Origin: Actinomyces sp. AC-20-1
GTDB lineage: Bacteria > Actinomycetota > Actinomycetes > Actinomycetales > Actinomycetaceae
Length of the DNA stretch: 64,000 nt
Reading direction: 5' to 3'
NCBI RefSeq assembly: GCF_023369555.1
Contig: NZ_JACJVC010000013.1
Span: 1 to 64,000 of the forward strand
Of this stretch, positions 24,842 to 35,038 are shown one piece after another. A program made the translations under genes and the position numbers. Every line of letters starts with the position of its first letter. Position 1 is the first letter of the stretch. The notes beneath the pieces were generated by a model. That model made no database searches. It had not been told where the DNA came from and saw only the letters and a program-made list of their open reading frames with translations.

Positions 24842-25444
24842 ATGACTGCGGCCCCCACGTACCTGCTCGTTGACGGCGAGAACATCGACGCGACCCTGGG
24901 CATGAGCGTCCTCGGACGCCGCCCCGAGCCGGAGGAGCGTCCCCGTTGGGACCGGGTCCTGTCCTTCTGCGACGACCTGTCCGACTCCACAGCCGGCGGC
25001 CAGGGGCCGGACACGACCGCCCTGTTCTTCCTCAACGCCACCAGCGGCCACATGCCGATGGGCTTCGTCCAGGCCCTCATGGCGATGGACTACCGGCCGC
25101 TGCCCCTGGCCGGCTCCGGCAGCCCCGAGGAGAAGGTCGTCGACATCGGTATCCAGCGCACGCTGGACGCGCTGAGCGAGCGGGCCGAGTCCGGCCAGCC
25201 GGTGCAGGTGCTGCTGGGCTCGCACGACGGCGACTACGTGCCGCAGATCGAGCGCCTGCTGGACGCGGGCGCCACCGTGGGCGTGCTGTGCTTCCGCGAG
25301 TTCCTCAGCACGCACCTGGCCTCCCTGCAGGACCGGGGCCTGCGGGTGCACGACCTGGAGTACGATGTCGACGCCTTCAAGACGACGCTGCCGCGCATCC
25401 GCATCATCCCGCTGGCGGAGTTCGACCCCTTCGCCTTCATCTGA
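24842..25444 (+). CDS. NYN-domain (LabA-like) putative ribonuclease
   Basis: The 200-residue single-domain protein shows the acidic residues expected for the NYN PIN-like nuclease fold: YLLVDGENID near the N-terminus, KVVDIGIQRTLD in the middle and LLGSHDGDYVPQIERLL later. The family is thought to cut RNA with Mg2+ or Mn2+. It has no signal or membrane segment. It is transcribed alone from a leaderless-type promoter. Targets are unknown. Confidence 0.85.
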   Translation: MTAAPTYLLVDGENIDATLGMSVLGRRPEPEERPRWDRVLSFCDDLSDSTAGGQGPDTTALFFLNATSGHMPMGFVQALMAMDYRPLPLAGSGSPEEKVVDIGIQRTLDALSERAESGQPVQVLLGSHDGDYVPQIERLLDAGATVGVLCFREFLSTHLASLQDRGLRVHDLEYDVDAFKTTLPRIRIIPLAEFDPFAFI

Positions 25445-25497
25445 GCAGCGGCCCGCCGCCCTCCGGTGTCGTTCAGGAAACACTCAGCCGGGGCGGG

Positions 25498-25503
25498 CAC
25501 AGT
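25498..25503 (+). promoter_or_regulatory. -10-like hexamer CACAGT for the response regulator
   Basis: CACAGT is followed by 7 nt (GCCTCCC) and the ATG at 25511. The hexamer is weak, keeping only the A2 and T6 positions of the consensus. Confidence 0.3.
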
Positions 25504-25510
25504 GCCTCCC

Positions 25511-26251
25511 ATGGACCGATCCCAGGACTCCCAGAAGCGGGAGGCGCACCTGCTCGTCGTCGACGACGAGCCGAACATCCGCGACCTGCTCGCCTCCTCC
25601 CTGCGATTCGCCGGCTTCGAGGTCTCCACGGCCGCGGACGGCAACGGCGCCCTGCGGGGCGTCGACGAGGGCGAGCCGGACCTCATCGTCCTGGACGTCA
25701 TGCTGCCGGACATGGACGGCTTCACCGTTGCCCGCCGCCTGCGCGAGCGCGACATCACCACGCCGATCCTCTTCCTCACCGCCCGCGACGACATGTCCGA
25801 CAAGGTCCAGGGCCTGACCGTCGGCGGGGACGACTACGTCACCAAGCCCTTCGGCCTGGAGGAGGTCGTGGCCCGCATCCGGGCGATCCTGCGGCGCACC
25901 CACGCGCTCGCCGGGGACGACGACGGCACCCTGCGGGTGGCGGACCTCGTCCTGGACGAGGACGCGCACGAGGTCCACCGCGCCGGCGTCGAGGTGGACC
26001 TGTCCCCCACCGAGTTCAAGCTGCTGCGCTACCTCATGCTCAACCAGGGTCGCGTGGTCTCCAAGGCGCAGATCCTCGACCACGTCTGGGAGTACGACTG
26101 GAACGGGGACGCCGCCATCGTCGAGTCGTACATCTCCTACCTGCGCCGCAAGGTGGACCAGGTCGAGACCGCCGCCGGCGAGCCGGTCGCCCCGCTCATC
26201 CAGACCCGCCGCGGCGTCGGCTACATGCTCCGTGAGCCCAAGGGCGAGTGA
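25511..26251 (+). CDS. OmpR/PhoB-family response regulator
   Basis: The 246-residue protein has a receiver domain with acidic pocket VVDDE, phospho-acceptor Asp in LIVLDVMLPD, Thr in FLTARDD and Lys in VTKPFG. A winged-helix output domain follows (about 150-246) with VDLSPTEFKLLRYLMLNQGR and TRRGVGYMLR. It forms a pair with the histidine kinase whose GTG start overlaps its last 20 bases. The start at 25511 is chosen because the signature begins soon after; an earlier in-frame ATG at 25466 is possible. The regulon is unknown. Confidence 0.9.
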   Translation: MDRSQDSQKREAHLLVVDDEPNIRDLLASSLRFAGFEVSTAADGNGALRGVDEGEPDLIVLDVMLPDMDGFTVARRLRERDITTPILFLTARDDMSDKVQGLTVGGDDYVTKPFGLEEVVARIRAILRRTHALAGDDDGTLRVADLVLDEDAHEVHRAGVEVDLSPTEFKLLRYLMLNQGRVVSKAQILDHVWEYDWNGDAAIVESYISYLRRKVDQVETAAGEPVAPLIQTRRGVGYMLREPKGE

Positions 26252-27890
26252 GCACCGGCCGCGCGGCACGCGCCGGCCGGCCACCACGTCCCTCGCGGCG
26301 GCGCGCGACCAGTGGGCCTGCCGGCCCCCGCACCGCCAGCACCGGCCGCTGAAGAAGGGGCGCTTCCACCCGGTGGTCAAGGCGAGCCGCCTGTGGCACG
26401 CCCAGCCGCTGCGCTCGCGCCTGGTCCTCATCACCACGGCCCTGCTCACCGTCGGCCTGCTCTCCGCCTCCCTGGCGATGACCTCGCTGCTGCAGACGCA
26501 CCTGCTGAGCCAGGTCGATGACCAGCTGCGCACGACGGCGACGGCCATTGGGTCCCAGGGCGCGACCCAGATCCGCACGGGCAACGAGTCGCTCATGCCG
26601 TCGACCTACTACGTGGAGGCCCAGTACCTCGACGGCGAGTCCGGCTTCATGATCAACGACGACACGGCCCGCGAGTACGGCGTCCCCCAGGTCGGTGAGC
26701 TCAGCCTCGAGGAGGCCCTCGCCCAGGTCACCGGGCCCCAGCCCTACACGGTCTCCTCCGACCTCATCGGGCACCCCTGGCGGGTCATCTCCCTGCCGCT
26801 GCGGGACTCGCGCACGGGCGAGTACCTGGGGGTCGTGGCCATCGCCCTGCCGCTGACGGACCTGCTCGAGGCGGTGGAGCGCTCACGGCTCGTCGTGGCG
26901 CTGACGGACGTGGCGATCATCCTCGTCGGCGCCGTCGCGGGAACCTACCTGGTCCACCGCTCCTTCAGGCCGCTGCGCCAGATCGAGACGGTGGCGGGGC
27001 GCATCGCCTCGGGCGACCTGTCTGCGCGCGTGCCGCTGACGGAGCCGCGCGACACGGAGGTGGGCTCGCTCCAGCGCGCGCTCAACCAGATGCTCCAGCA
27101 GAACGAGCGTGCCTTCAGCGTCCAGGTCGTGGCCCAGGAGCGGATGACGCGCTTCGTCTCCGACGCCTCCCACGAGCTGCGCACACCGCTGGCGGCGATC
27201 CGCGGCTACGGCGAGCTGTACCGCATGGGCGGTGTGCCACCCGAGCGTCAGGCCGAGGTCATGGGCCGTATCGAGACCGAGGCCTCGCGCATGGGCCGTC
27301 TGGTGGAGGACCTGCTGCAGCTGGCCCGGATGGACGAGGGCCGCAAGATGGTCCTCGAGCCGGTGGACCTCACCGGCGTGTGCGCGGGGGCCCTGGCGGA
27401 CATGGCCGTCCTGGCCCCTGAGCGGGACTGCGCCCTCGTGGACCTGCTCGACGACGGCGCCGAGCCGGGTCCCGTCGTCGTCACCGGTGACCGGGACCGC
27501 CTGAGCCAGGTGGTGACGAACCTGCTGGGCAACGTCACCCGGCACACGCCGTCGGGCTCCCCGGTGGAGATCGCGGTGGGGGCCGTGGGCACGCAGGCCG
27601 GCCGCTGCGCCGTCGTCGAGGTGCGCGACCACGGACCGGGGGTGCCGGCCTCGGAGGCGGAGAAGGTCTTCCAGCGCTTCTACCGTGCGGACACCTCCCG
27701 CAACCGGGAGACGGGCGGCTCGGGCCTGGGGCTGGCGATCGTGTCCGCGATCGTCGGCCGGCACGGGGGCAGCGTGCGCATGCTCCAGACGCCGGGGGGC
27801 GGTGCGACCGTGCGCATCGAGATCCCGCTGGCGCCACCGGGCCCGATGGACTCACAGGGCTCACCGGGCAGCACGGTCCCGGGCGTCTGA
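26232..27890 (+). CDS. Sensor histidine kinase
   Basis: The 552-residue protein has a cytoplasmic basic N-terminus and a first membrane helix near residue 60 (LITTALLTVGLLSASLAM). An extracytoplasmic sensor region (about 85-215) and a second helix (ALTDVAIILVGAVAGTYLV) follow, then HAMP, HisKA with phospho-acceptor His in SDASHELRTPLA, and HATPase_c with N box LLGNVTRHT, G1 DHGPGVP, F box FQRFYR and G2 GSGLGL. The GTG start at 26232 overlaps the response-regulator gene; a later GTG at 26373 is possible. The sensed signal is unknown. Confidence 0.9.
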   Translation: MSPRASEHRPRGTRRPATTSLAAARDQWACRPPHRQHRPLKKGRFHPVVKASRLWHAQPLRSRLVLITTALLTVGLLSASLAMTSLLQTHLLSQVDDQLRTTATAIGSQGATQIRTGNESLMPSTYYVEAQYLDGESGFMINDDTAREYGVPQVGELSLEEALAQVTGPQPYTVSSDLIGHPWRVISLPLRDSRTGEYLGVVAIALPLTDLLEAVERSRLVVALTDVAIILVGAVAGTYLVHRSFRPLRQIETVAGRIASGDLSARVPLTEPRDTEVGSLQRALNQMLQQNERAFSVQVVAQERMTRFVSDASHELRTPLAAIRGYGELYRMGGVPPERQAEVMGRIETEASRMGRLVEDLLQLARMDEGRKMVLEPVDLTGVCAGALADMAVLAPERDCALVDLLDDGAEPGPVVVTGDRDRLSQVVTNLLGNVTRHTPSGSPVEIAVGAVGTQAGRCAVVEVRDHGPGVPASEAEKVFQRFYRADTSRNRETGGSGLGLAIVSAIVGRHGGSVRMLQTPGGGATVRIEIPLAPPGPMDSQGSPGSTVPGV

Positions 27891-28004
27891 GCCGGGACGA
27901 GGGTCCCCCCACCGGGCGGCCCGGGACGCCCACGGTGTGACCTCGCTTGCCCCGGGGTGGCCTTCGGAACACCGGGAGGGCCCCTGCCGGCCGTGCGCTG
28001 GTCC

Positions 28005-28010
28005 TACGAT
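28005..28010 (+). promoter_or_regulatory. -10 hexamer TACGAT of the HD-domain gene
   Basis: TACGAT lies 35 nt before the ATG at 28046. This gene also has a ribosome site, so it is not leaderless. Confidence 0.4.
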
Positions 28011-28045
28011 GGGGCGTCCTAGGTTCCGACCCGGAGGCTCTTCCC

Positions 28046-29305
28046 ATGGGCGTCGTCGACGCACCTCAGTGGCTCCTGCCGGCCTACGTCCGCTCCGTGC
28101 GGGCGCTGGGCTCGACCGCGACCACCGAGCAGGTGCACCAGGCCGGTGAGCGCCTCATCGAGATGTGGGCGAGCCCCGACCGCCGCTTCCACAACCTCAA
28201 GCACGCCATCGACATGCTGGCCCGCGTGGACGAGCTCGCGGACGAGTCGCACAACCCGGACGTCATGCGCCTGGCCGCCTGGTACCACGGCTGCGTCTTC
28301 TCCTCGGCGTCGGAGCAGACCTACTGTCGCAACGGCGGGGAGGACGAGGAGGCCTCGGCGGCCTACGCCCGTGAGGACCTCACGGCCCTGGGCGTGCCGG
28401 AGAGGGTCACCGAGCGCGTGTGCGCGCTCATCATCAACCTCAAGCGTCACAACCTGGAGCAGGGCGACATCGACGCCCTCGCACTCAATGACGCGGACCT
28501 GGGCACGCTCGCCGTGGACCCCCAGGAGTACAAGCGCTACCGCGAGCTCGTGCGCCAGGAGTACGCCCACATCCCCGACGGCGACTACCTGCGCGCCCGT
28601 CTGGCGATCGTCTCCCGGCTCCTGGCGCGCGAGAGCCTGTTCTGCTCGCCGCTGGGGCAGCGCTGGGAGGCCGCCGCGCGCGAGAACCTTGAGGCGGAGC
28701 GCAAGCGCCTGGAGGACGGTCTGGCCGCCCTGCCCAATGAGGTCGTCGTGCCTGCCGGCGGCCTGGACGAGCACGAGGCCGTGCAGAGCGGTGCCGCCGG
28801 CGAGCCGGCCGTCTCGGCCACGGACACGCCGGCTGCCCCGGCCGGGGCCGGTGGGCCCACCGGGTCCACTGGGGCCACCGGGTCCACTGCGCCGGGTGCG
28901 CCGGCCGAGCCCTCCCAGTCGCCTCAGTCGGCTCACAGCGCCCCCACCCCGAGTGGTGGCCTGCCGCGCGTGAGCACGCCGCCGACCGCACGCACGAGCA
29001 CGCCGCCGGTGCGTCGCGCCGAGACCGCCGCCAGGGCGCTGGGCCCGCAGGAGGTCTCCCGGGTGATGGAGCACGCGACCTCGATGGAGTCCTGCATCGA
29101 GGACCTTGACGCGATCCTGTCCTCCAAGCCGCTGGGGCAGGAGGCGCCGGCGGACCGTCAGGCCCAGGCCGAGTCCGAGCGCCTCAAGATGGCGGAGCGC
29201 CTGCGGCTCAAGGCCGAGGAGGCCAAGTGCCTGCGCGAGGCGCGCACGGGTGAGATCACGCCGGTGGTCGCCGAGATCGTCGACGACGGCGCCGCCGGGC
29301 TCTGA
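28046..29305 (+). CDS. HD-domain hydrolase with low-complexity C-terminal extension
   Basis: The 419-residue protein carries an N-terminal predicted metal-dependent HD domain (COG4339-like, about 1-210) with RRFHNLKHAIDML, AAWYHGCVF and a downstream ALIINLKRH motif. Such domains are usually phosphohydrolases. Residues about 235-330 are low-complexity with collagen-like GPTGSTGATGST and Pro/Ser repeats. A helical charged C-terminus (about 335-419) follows (ERLKMAERLRLKAEEAKCLR). GGAGG precedes the ATG at 28046. The extension is unusual for the family and may bind a partner (inference). Confidence 0.8.
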   Translation: MGVVDAPQWLLPAYVRSVRALGSTATTEQVHQAGERLIEMWASPDRRFHNLKHAIDMLARVDELADESHNPDVMRLAAWYHGCVFSSASEQTYCRNGGEDEEASAAYAREDLTALGVPERVTERVCALIINLKRHNLEQGDIDALALNDADLGTLAVDPQEYKRYRELVRQEYAHIPDGDYLRARLAIVSRLLARESLFCSPLGQRWEAAARENLEAERKRLEDGLAALPNEVVVPAGGLDEHEAVQSGAAGEPAVSATDTPAAPAGAGGPTGSTGATGSTAPGAPAEPSQSPQSAHSAPTPSGGLPRVSTPPTARTSTPPVRRAETAARALGPQEVSRVMEHATSMESCIEDLDAILSSKPLGQEAPADRQAQAESERLKMAERLRLKAEEAKCLREARTGEITPVVAEIVDDGAAGL

Positions 29306-29308
29306 GGG

Positions 29309-29342
29309 CCACCGCCCCTCCCCTCGACGGCCCCGTCGGGGC
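29309..29342 (+). terminator. Possible terminator after the HD-domain gene
   Basis: CCGCCCC at 29311-29317 pairs with GGGGCGG at 29337-29343 around a GC-rich loop, just after the stop codon. Confidence 0.35.
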
Positions 29343-29454
29343 GGAGCTACGTGAGTCAGGCTGCCGGGCTCCACAGGCGCCTTCCGCGTCAGCCGACTAC
29401 CGGGTTTGTCCACAGGCGGGGTGGCGGGGCCTCGCCGTCGACGCAGCGCCCTCC

Positions 29455-29460
29455 TAGCGT
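29455..29460 (+). promoter_or_regulatory. -10 hexamer TAGCGT of the WXG100 gene
   Basis: TAGCGT gives a leader of about 50 nt before the ATG at 29517. It is identical to the -10 elements of the NlpC/P60 genes. Confidence 0.4.
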
Positions 29461-29516
29461 GGTCCTGCGCCCGCACCGGACGCCGCCCCCCAAGGAGCCC
29501 GAGGAAGGACCCCGCC

Positions 29517-29819
29517 ATGCCCGTCTTCTCCGTCGACACCCAGGCCGTCACCGACACGGCCGCACGCACGCGCACCCGCGTCACCACGATCCAGGAGGAG
29601 GTGGACGCCATGAGCGCGGACATCGGCCTGCTGCAGGAGTCCTGGACCGGTGGCGCGGCCTCGTCGATGGCCACCTGCGCCAGCGACTGGCACCTGACCC
29701 AGCTGCAGGTGCAGTCGAGCCTGGACGCCATCAGCCTGGCCCTGGACCAGGCGGCGACCTCCTACGACGAGGCGGAGAGCACGACCACCTCCCTGTTCAC
29801 GACCCCGCCGGCGCGCTGA
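29517..29819 (+). CDS. WXG100-family (EsxA-like) secreted protein
   Basis: Exactly 100 residues, two predicted helices around a central SWTGGAAS turn (the WXG motif), and a C-terminal YDEAE resembling the YxxxD/E export signal of type VII secretion. GAGGAAGG precedes the ATG. No EccC, EccD or second WXG100 gene lies in the window, so the secretion machinery must be elsewhere. Solitary copies can act as secreted toxins' chaperones or structural effectors; no partner is visible here. Confidence 0.85.
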   Translation: MPVFSVDTQAVTDTAARTRTRVTTIQEEVDAMSADIGLLQESWTGGAASSMATCASDWHLTQLQVQSSLDAISLALDQAATSYDEAESTTTSLFTTPPAR

Positions 29820-29862
29820 GCCGCACAGGCCGGCGCCCGGGCGGAGCACCTCGGAACGCGAC

Positions 29863-29894
29863 CGGGCCGCCCCTGCTGCTGCAGGGGCGGCCCG
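29863..29894. terminator. Bidirectional terminator between the WXG100 gene and groEL
   Basis: A 14-bp perfect stem (CGGGCCGCCCCTGC and complement) with a TGCT loop lies between two convergent genes. Confidence 0.75.
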
Positions 29895-29932
29895 GGTCAT
29901 GACCGTGCGGGGTCAGCCGTCTGGTCGTGGGC

Positions 29933-31727
<1,795 letters not shown>

Positions 31728-31750
31728 CCGCAACTCTGGCACTCTCGCCC

Positions 31751-31771
31751 CTTGAGTGCAAGACGCTCAGG
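31751..31771 (-). promoter_or_regulatory. HAIR-like element (possible HspR site)
   Basis: CTTGAGT-N7-GCTCAGG resembles the HspR consensus CTTGAGT-N7-ACTCAAG with 12 of 14 matches. It lies 24 bp upstream of CIRCE, so dual heat-shock control is possible. Confidence 0.4.
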
Positions 31772-31819
31772 TCTGGGTCGGCTGGCGGCGAACTGAGCGC
31801 ACCGTCGTCGGCGCGGGCC

Positions 31820-32431
31820 TCACTCCACGAAGTCGTCGCGCAGAACCAGGACGATCGGGTTGGACACTGCCATCTGCGGGTCCTCGACGACGTTCGTGAT
31901 GCCCAGGGCCTCGGCGACCGCCCGGGCGGTGGCGGCGTGCTCCGGGGCGGAGTAGTAGACGGTCGTGAGCTCCGGCTCGGCCTCCTCGTAGGAGCCCGGG
32001 GAGACCGTGACCGCGGTGTAGCCGGCGTTGGAGAGCCGGTCCGAGGTCCGGGCGGCCAGCCCGTTGGTGACCGTGCCGTTGTGGACCGTGACGCCCGTCG
32101 TGAGGTCGGCCGTGGCGGGCTCCTCGGTGGGCTCGGCCGGCTCCGGCTCGGCCGGGGCCTCGGTCTCGGCGACGGCCGGGGCCTCGGTCGCGGCGGTGTC
32201 CTGGGCCGTCTCGGTCTGGGTCGGACCCGTCACGGCGCCGCCGGGCAGCGCGGACCTGGATCCGAGCAGCGCGACCGCCCCCCAGGCGAGCAGCGGGACG
32301 ACGACGATGACCAGCAGCAGCGGCAGCCAGCCGCGCCAGGCCGGCACGGGGGCGCGGTGGACTCCGACGGGTACGGGCCCGTCGTCGCTCCGGGCGTCGA
32401 ACTCGTCCTCGGGGTACGGGTACTGGCTCAC
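31820..32431 (-). CDS. LytR C-terminal-domain membrane protein
   Basis: The 203-residue protein has a short cytoplasmic N-terminus ([11 protein letters not shown]), one membrane helix ([21 protein letters not shown], about 34-54), and a Glu/Ala/Thr-rich extracellular linker. A LytR_C domain follows (about 110-203) with [20 protein letters not shown]. LytR_C domains occur in cell-wall attachment proteins, but the catalytic LCP domain is missing here, so it is probably an accessory or regulatory envelope protein. The GTG start at 32431 is supported by a TATTCT hexamer 6 nt upstream. Confidence 0.85.
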   Translation of the reverse strand: MSQYPYPEDEFDARSDDGPVPVGVHRAPVPAWRGWLPLLLVIVVVPLLAWGAVALLGSRSALPGGAVTGPTQTETAQDTAATEAPAVAETEAPAEPEPAEPTEEPATADLTTGVTVHNGTVTNGLAARTSDRLSNAGYTAVTVSPGSYEEAEPELTTVYYSAPEHAATARAVAEALGITNVVEDPQMAVSNPIVLVLRDDFVE

Positions 32432-32437
32432 ACGGCG

Positions 32438-32443
32438 AGAATA
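32438..32443 (-). promoter_or_regulatory. -10 hexamer TATTCT for the LytR_C gene
   Basis: TATTCT is followed by 6 nt (CGCCGT) and the GTG at 32431. Confidence 0.55.
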
Positions 32444-32490
32444 ACCGCAGCGGGGCGGATCCGGCCGTGCGGCGCGGCGTGGGCCGCGGC

Positions 32491-32496
32491 TACGCT
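32491..32496 (+). promoter_or_regulatory. -10 hexamer TACGCT for ung
   Basis: TACGCT is followed by 6 nt (CGGCGC) and the GTG at 32503. It is divergent from the LytR_C promoter 48 bp away. Confidence 0.55.
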
Positions 32497-32502
32497 CGGC
32501 GC

Positions 32503-33180
32503 GTGAGTGACGCCAAGCCCCTGTCCGAGCTGGTCGACCCGTCCTGGGCGGCGGCCCTGGCTCCCGTCGAGCCCACGGTCCACGAGATCGGCGCGCGCCT
32601 GCGCCAGGAGATCGCGGCGGGACGCGGCTACCTGCCGGCGGGCACCGACGTCCTGCGGGCCTTCACCTACCCGATGGAGGAGGTCAAGGTCCTCATCGTC
32701 GGGCAGGACCCGTACCCGACGCCGGGCCACCCGATGGGGCTGAGCTTCTCCGTCCAGCCGGGGGTCCAGCCTCCGCGCAGCCTGGTCAACATCTACACCG
32801 AGCTGATCTCGGACCTGGGTGTCGAGCGTCCGACGACGGGCGACCTCACGCCGTGGTCGCGCCAGGGGGTCATGCTCCTCAACCGCGTGCTCACGGTGCG
32901 CCCGGGGGCCCCGGCCTCGCACCGCGGGTGGGGCTGGGAGACGGTGACGCAGCGCGCCATCGAGGCGCTGGTGGAGCGGGGAGGGCCGCTGGTGGCGATC
33001 CTGTGGGGGCGTCCGGCGCAGTCGCTGACCCCCCTGCTGGGGATGACGCCCGTCATCGCCTCGCCCCACCCCTCGCCGCTGAGCGCGTCGCGGGGGTTCT
33101 TCGGGTCGCGTCCGTTCAGCCGGGCGAACGAGATGCTGGTGGCGCAGGGGGCCGCCCCCGTGGACTGGCGCCTGCCCTGA
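32503..33180 (+). CDS. ung: Uracil-DNA glycosylase, family 1
   Basis: The 225-residue enzyme has motif [20 protein letters not shown] with the catalytic Asp69, and motif [14 protein letters not shown] near residue 193. It removes uracil from DNA as the first step of base-excision repair and acts in the cytoplasm. Length is normal for the family. The start at 32503 is chosen from the -10 hexamer immediately upstream; an earlier in-frame start would precede the promoter. It is not part of an operon with the next gene. Confidence 0.95.
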   Translation: MSDAKPLSELVDPSWAAALAPVEPTVHEIGARLRQEIAAGRGYLPAGTDVLRAFTYPMEEVKVLIVGQDPYPTPGHPMGLSFSVQPGVQPPRSLVNIYTELISDLGVERPTTGDLTPWSRQGVMLLNRVLTVRPGAPASHRGWGWETVTQRAIEALVERGGPLVAILWGRPAQSLTPLLGMTPVIASPHPSPLSASRGFFGSRPFSRANEMLVAQGAAPVDWRLP

Positions 33181-33345
33181 GAGCGTCGACGGCGACGGCG
33201 GACCGGATGGAGGAGCGAGGGCAGCTGGCCCGCCCGGCCGTGACGACATGGTGGGCTGGCTGCCGCCCTCATCGCCCTGCGTAGACACTGACGGGTGGGT
33301 CGTCCCGGCTGTCAGACGCCCGTGGTGCAGGCACTCCTGAGCACA

Positions 33346-33369
33346 TATGGTGAGGTCAGCCTTGCCTAA
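33346..33369 (+). promoter_or_regulatory. Iron box (DtxR/IdeR site) overlapping a -10 element
   Basis: TGAGGTCAGCCTTGCCTAA at 33351-33369 matches 14 of 19 positions of the DtxR/IdeR consensus TTAGGTTAGGCTAACCTAA. It overlaps the end of a TATGGT -10 hexamer (33346-33351), so DtxR binding would block transcription of the DUF364 gene at 33386. A DtxR gene is present at 9447-10118. Confidence 0.75.
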
Positions 33370-33385
33370 TTGACGGAGTGAGACC

Positions 33386-33945
33386 ATGAGCAGCCCCTGG
33401 GAGATCTACGACGCCCTCATCGACGACCTCCCGACCGACGTCACGGTCACCGCCTCGCACCGCGACCCGCGGTGGACGCGCGCGTTCTCCAGCGCCTGCC
33501 CGCTCACGGGCGCCGCAGCGGGCATGGGCACCGCCTGGACGATGCAGGTCACCTCCCCTTCGCCCGCACCGCCCTGCCGACGGCGGCCGAGGTGCAGGTC
33601 CTCGAGCGGAGCCTGCGCCCGGACGACTACCCGGACACCGCCTGCAAGTACCTGCTGCCCGAGGCGGACTACGTCTTCATCTCCTCCTCGTCCCTGGTCA
33701 ACAAGACCGCGCCGAGGCTCGTGGCGCTGGCGGCCGACGGCGGCGCCCACGTGGTCATGGTGGGGCCGTCCACGCCCCTGCACCCGCTGTGGCTCGAGAT
33801 GGGTGTGGAGACGGTGACGGGCTGGGTCCCGGACGCCGGTATCCGCCCCGACCGGCCGCAGTCCCTGCCGGCTGACGGCACCATCGGGGCCGGCACCCGC
33901 GTGCACCTGGGGCTCGCCCCCGGCCAGCAGCGCCAGGCGCTCTGA
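33386..33945 (+). pseudogene. DUF4213/DUF364 metal-related protein, disrupted by internal deletion and frameshift
   Basis: The first reading frame begins MSSPWEIYDALIDDLPTDVT, typical of the DUF4213 N-terminal domain, and runs to about TAWTMQV. Coding similarity then continues in another frame as DDAGHLPFARTALPTAAEVQ to the DUF364 core (KYLLPEADYVFISSSSLVNK) and the stop at 33945. The switch lies near 33535-33550. Even when spliced the product is about 185 residues against roughly 250 in the family, so a central part is missing too. GGAG precedes the ATG. The family is linked to heavy-metal or siderophore chelation, which agrees with the iron box upstream. A sequencing error cannot explain the missing segment. 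Confidence 0.7.
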
Positions 33946-33946
33946 G

Positions 33947-34022
33947 TGGAGCCGCGTATCGGACTCGAACCGATGACCTGCTGTTTACAAGACAGCTGCT
34001 CTACCAACTGAGCTAACGCGGC
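33947..34022 (-). tRNA. tRNA-Thr (anticodon TGT)
   Basis: A cloverleaf on the minus strand has acceptor GCCGCGT pairing with ACGCGGC, D arm TAGCTCAGTTGGTAGAGCA, anticodon loop CTTGTAA (anticodon TGT) on stem CTGT/ACAG, and T arm with GTTCGAGTC. The discriminator is T and CCA is encoded, unlike the tRNA-Arg at 4556. Confidence 0.95.
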
Positions 34023-34091
34023 GTCGCGGGACAGCCTACAGGCAGGCGTGCGCAGCCAAGGACCCGCCCGGGGCGCCCCGGCCCTCCGGGC

Positions 34092-34928
34092 TCAGCCCGC
34101 GACCCCACCCGCGCGGATGAGGTCGGTCAGGCCCGTGGCGGTGGCGATCTTGGTCAGGTCCGCCGTCTTGCCCGCGACGAGGACGGTGGGGGTGGCGTTG
34201 ACGCCGTACTCCTTGAGGGTCTGGTCGCCCAGGGCGGTCCAGGCGGCGTAGCGGTTCTCCTTGATGGCCGCATCGATCCGGGCCGACACGTCCGCGGAGA
34301 CCCCGGCCTCACCGGCGGCGGTGACGATGTTGGCGACCGTCATCATCGACGTGTCCTGGGCGTCGTAGATCCGGGCGAAGAGGGTCATGAGGGCGGCGTG
34401 GAAGGCGAAGGACGCCTCGGGCTGCTCGTCGAGCACCAGGCCCATGGCGTTCATCGCCATGTCCGTCCAGCCGCTCTTGAGGAGCTTGCTGGGCCGCAGC
34501 ACCACCGTGACGTCCCCGCTCTCCACGAGGCTCTTGATCTCGTCGTGGTGAAGGTTCTCGAAGTAGGCGCAGAAGTGGCAGGAGTAGTCGAAGAAGATCT
34601 CGACGATGGTGGCGCCCGACGCGGTGGACCCGGGCTCGAGGGAGCCCCCGTAGGTCCAGGAGGCGTCGGACAGCACGGGACCGGGCACCCCGGCGGTGCT
34701 CGCCTTCTTGCTGGCGATGGTGCCGCCGCTGAGCTGGGGGCGGTTGCGGGACTGGACGTACATGGTGCCGCCGACCCCGGCGACGCCGACGACCGCGGCA
34801 CCGATGAGGGCGCGGCGGGTCAGGCGCGCGCGCCTGTCCTTGCGCTCCTGCTCCTCGCGCATGGCCCGGGCCTTGGCGCGCGCGGCCTCACGGCGCTGGG
34901 CCTTGGTGGTCCTGTCGTTCGACGCCAT
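34092..34928 (-). CDS. DsbA/DsbG-like membrane-anchored thiol-disulfide protein
   Basis: The 278-residue protein starts with a charged cytoplasmic helix (KAQRREAARAKARAMREEQ), then one membrane helix (ALIGAAVVGVAGVGGTMYV, about 40-58). An extracytoplasmic thioredoxin-like DsbA domain (about 85-278) follows with active site CHFC in FFDYSCHFCAYF and the cis-Pro region VNATPTVLVAG. Family members oxidise or isomerise cysteines in secreted proteins. GAGGAGA precedes the ATG at 34928. Actinobacterial relatives of this form are sometimes mycothiol-independent oxidants partnered with VKOR, not seen here. Confidence 0.9.
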   Translation of the reverse strand: MASNDRTTKAQRREAARAKARAMREEQERKDRRARLTRRALIGAAVVGVAGVGGTMYVQSRNRPQLSGGTIASKKASTAGVPGPVLSDASWTYGGSLEPGSTASGATIVEIFFDYSCHFCAYFENLHHDEIKSLVESGDVTVVLRPSKLLKSGWTDMAMNAMGLVLDEQPEASFAFHAALMTLFARIYDAQDTSMMTVANIVTAAGEAGVSADVSARIDAAIKENRYAAWTALGDQTLKEYGVNATPTVLVAGKTADLTKIATATGLTDLIRAGGVAG

Positions 34929-35038
34929 GGGTCTCCTCGTTCTCGGCTGCTGTCGCTGACGCTAGCCATTGTGCCTGTCGGGCCCCTGGGAGCCGTAGCC
35001 GCGGGCGGTGAGTCGTCCCTCACGGCCCGCACGGGGGC

